Assembly: GCA_025455205.1 (NCBI GenBank) | Contig: JALOMZ010000130.1 | Coordinates: forward strand, 1-6,351 | From: Chitinophagaceae bacterium | GTDB taxonomy: Bacteria; Bacteroidota; Bacteroidia; Chitinophagales; Chitinophagaceae | DNA: 6,351 nucleotides | Direction: 5' to 3' | In this document: piece by piece, positions 5,383-6,351 of the stretch | Numbering within the stretch: position 1 is the first letter of the stretch | How the letters are laid out: each line of letters starts with the position of its first letter | Made by a program: the position numbers and the translations under genes | The notes under the pieces: generated by a model | Database searches by the model: none | What the model saw: the letters and a program-made list of their open reading frames with translations, nothing else | What the model was told of the DNA's origin: nothing

Positions 5383-6351
5383 TCATGCATATAGAAAGGC
5401 TTCTATGTGCTGCTGTATGGCTTCAAATTCGAGCAGGAAGCCGTCGTGACCAAAATGGCTGCTGATGGCCACCAGCCGGGCCCCGGGAATCTTCTCCGCC
5501 AGGTATTGTTGTTCACTCAACGGAAACAGTACATCGCTGTCAATGCCTATCACCAGCGTTTTGGCGGCCACCTGCTGCAGAGCTGACTCCACGCTGCCGC
5601 GGCCCCTGCCCACGTTGTGGCTGTCCATGGTCTTGCTCAGGGTATAATAACTGAAGGCATCGAAGCGATTGGCCAGTTTCTGGCCCTGGTAGCGCTGGTA
5701 CGAAGCCGCGCCACCGGATGATTCCCCGCTGTCGTTCACCATCCACTGGCTGTTGTTATCCGGCTGCCGCAAGGCATAGCCTTCGTAGCTTCTGTAAGAA
5801 ATCAGGGCCATGGCCCGGGCAGCCTTCATGCCGGCGAGGCCTGCCTCCGGATGGTTCTCCTGCCAGGTGCCGTCGGCCTCAATGATCATGCGCTGGGTGG
5901 TATTGAAGGCAATGCCCCAGGGCGAATGGATGGCATTGGTGGCAATGGGGATGATATGCTCAAACAATTCCGGTTCTTCGATAGCCCATTCAAGCAGTTG
6001 CTGTCCGCCCATGCTGCCGCCTATGCCGATATGGATTTTTTCGATGCCCAGGAATTTCCGCAGGGGCTGGTAGCTGCGAATGAGGTCGCGGGTGGTGAAG
6101 AAGGGGAATTGGTGGTAGAAAGGTGGTGGTAGAAAGGTTTTCCGGTGGCCGGATCCGTATCCAGGGGGCCAATGCTGCCGTAACAGCTGCCAGGGGTATT
6201 CACGCACACGATGAAGTATTTGGCCGGGTCAAACAAACGGCCCTCGCCCACCAGTCCATCCCACCATTCACGGGGATGGCTGTTGGCCGTGAGGGCATGA
6301 AAGATCCAAACGGCATTGTCGCGGTTGGCATTGAGCTGCCCGCAGGTGGTG
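5383..6351 (-). pseudogene. metX: homoserine O-acetyltransferase, 5' end outside the window, frameshifted by a 14-bp duplication
   Basis: An alpha/beta-hydrolase-fold enzyme that transfers an acyl group, normally acetyl from acetyl-CoA, to homoserine, the first committed step of methionine synthesis. Upstream of 6137 the minus-strand frame reads GQLNANRDNAVWIFHALTA, WWDGLVGEGRLFDP, CVNTPGSCYGSIGPLD and PATGKPFYH, all typical of MetX. Downstream, in another frame, it reads FPFFTTRDLIRSYQ, GIGGSMGGQQ with the nucleophile Ser (codon 6013-6015), GIDSDVLFP with Asp (5533-5535) and GHDGFLLE with His (5446-5448), ending at TGA 5383-5385. The frames are separated by the duplication at 6110-6137. As written, translation from the true start ends at TAG 6021-6023, before all three catalytic residues. 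With one 14-bp copy removed, 317 in-frame residues are visible, so about 30 are missing at the N-terminus for a usual length near 350. Acetyl versus succinyl donor preference is not determined. It may be a real null allele, a switchable allele or a sequence error. Confidence 0.88.
6110..6138. repeat. perfect 14-bp tandem duplication inside metX
   Basis: TGGTGGTAGAAAGG occurs at 6110-6123 and again at 6124-6137, with one further matching base at 6138. Because 14 is not a multiple of three, the extra copy shifts the metX frame. With a single copy the coding strand reads GGA AAA CCT TTC TAC CAC CAA TTC, giving GKPFYHQF and joining the two halves of MetX without a gap. The form is that of replication slippage. 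Confidence 0.95.

Noticed and set aside
6110..6138. Programmed ribosomal frameshift in metX
   Set aside because: There is no slippery heptamer with a clear downstream structure, and an exact tandem duplication accounts for the shift more simply.
6021..6207. Two separate overlapping genes in place of metX
   Set aside because: The upstream and downstream pieces are consecutive parts of one MetX protein, and the junction is explained fully by the 14-bp duplication. The frame starting at ATG 6207 begins with out-of-frame MetX sequence and is not a real N-terminus.
1..6351. CRISPR array, tRNA/rRNA gene, insertion sequence or defence island
   Set aside because: No regularly spaced repeats, cloverleaf-like segments, transposase motifs or defence-type domains are visible; the genes are ordinary metabolic and envelope functions.

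Overview
The window looks like chromosome of a member of the Bacteroidota, most likely the Chitinophagia/Chitinophagaceae. The evidence is a type IX secretion-linked C-terminal domain (gliding motility-associated, CHU_C type) at the left edge, a TAnnTTTG-type promoter box, no convincing Shine-Dalgarno sites in front of the genes, and the pairing of metX with a homoserine dehydrogenase gene. The placement is inferred from these features and not from any database search.

Layout, left to right. Positions 1-414 (+) hold the 3' end of a secreted or surface protein with a gliding-motility C-terminal sorting domain. Positions 483-1247 (+) encode a complete YdfG-like short-chain dehydrogenase. Positions 1248-1362 have no gene but carry a dense set of overlapping inverted repeats, including a 13-pair hairpin that ends just before a small uncharacterised reading frame (1363-1566, +). 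The rest is on the minus strand. A flippase-like membrane protein of the MprF/AglD transmembrane family (1570-2490) lies downstream of a DPM1/GtrB-type family 2 glycosyltransferase (2571-3530), with a terminator-like hairpin between them. Together they suggest lipid-linked sugar or envelope work. A small orphan protein (3569-3904) follows. Then comes a methionine/threonine pathway pair read right to left: metX (homoserine O-acyltransferase, 5' end beyond the window) and hom (homoserine dehydrogenase, 3996-5309), closed by a hairpin plus T-tract terminator.

The most striking observation is in metX. A perfect 14-bp tandem duplication (6110-6123 and 6124-6137) shifts the reading frame. The shifted frame stops at 6021-6023, just before the catalytic serine codon at 6013-6015. 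Removing one 14-bp copy in thought restores an uninterrupted MetX sequence (GKPFYHQFPFFTTRD). The gene as given is therefore broken by slippage-type duplication, is switchable, or reflects a sequencing or assembly error. A second tandem repeat of exactly the same unit length (14 bp, 5318-5348) lies in the leader of hom, about 760 bp away. I found no CRISPR array, tRNA, rRNA or insertion sequence, and no obvious new defence or mobile system. The novelty here is in the repeats and the structured intergenic region rather than in a gene cluster.
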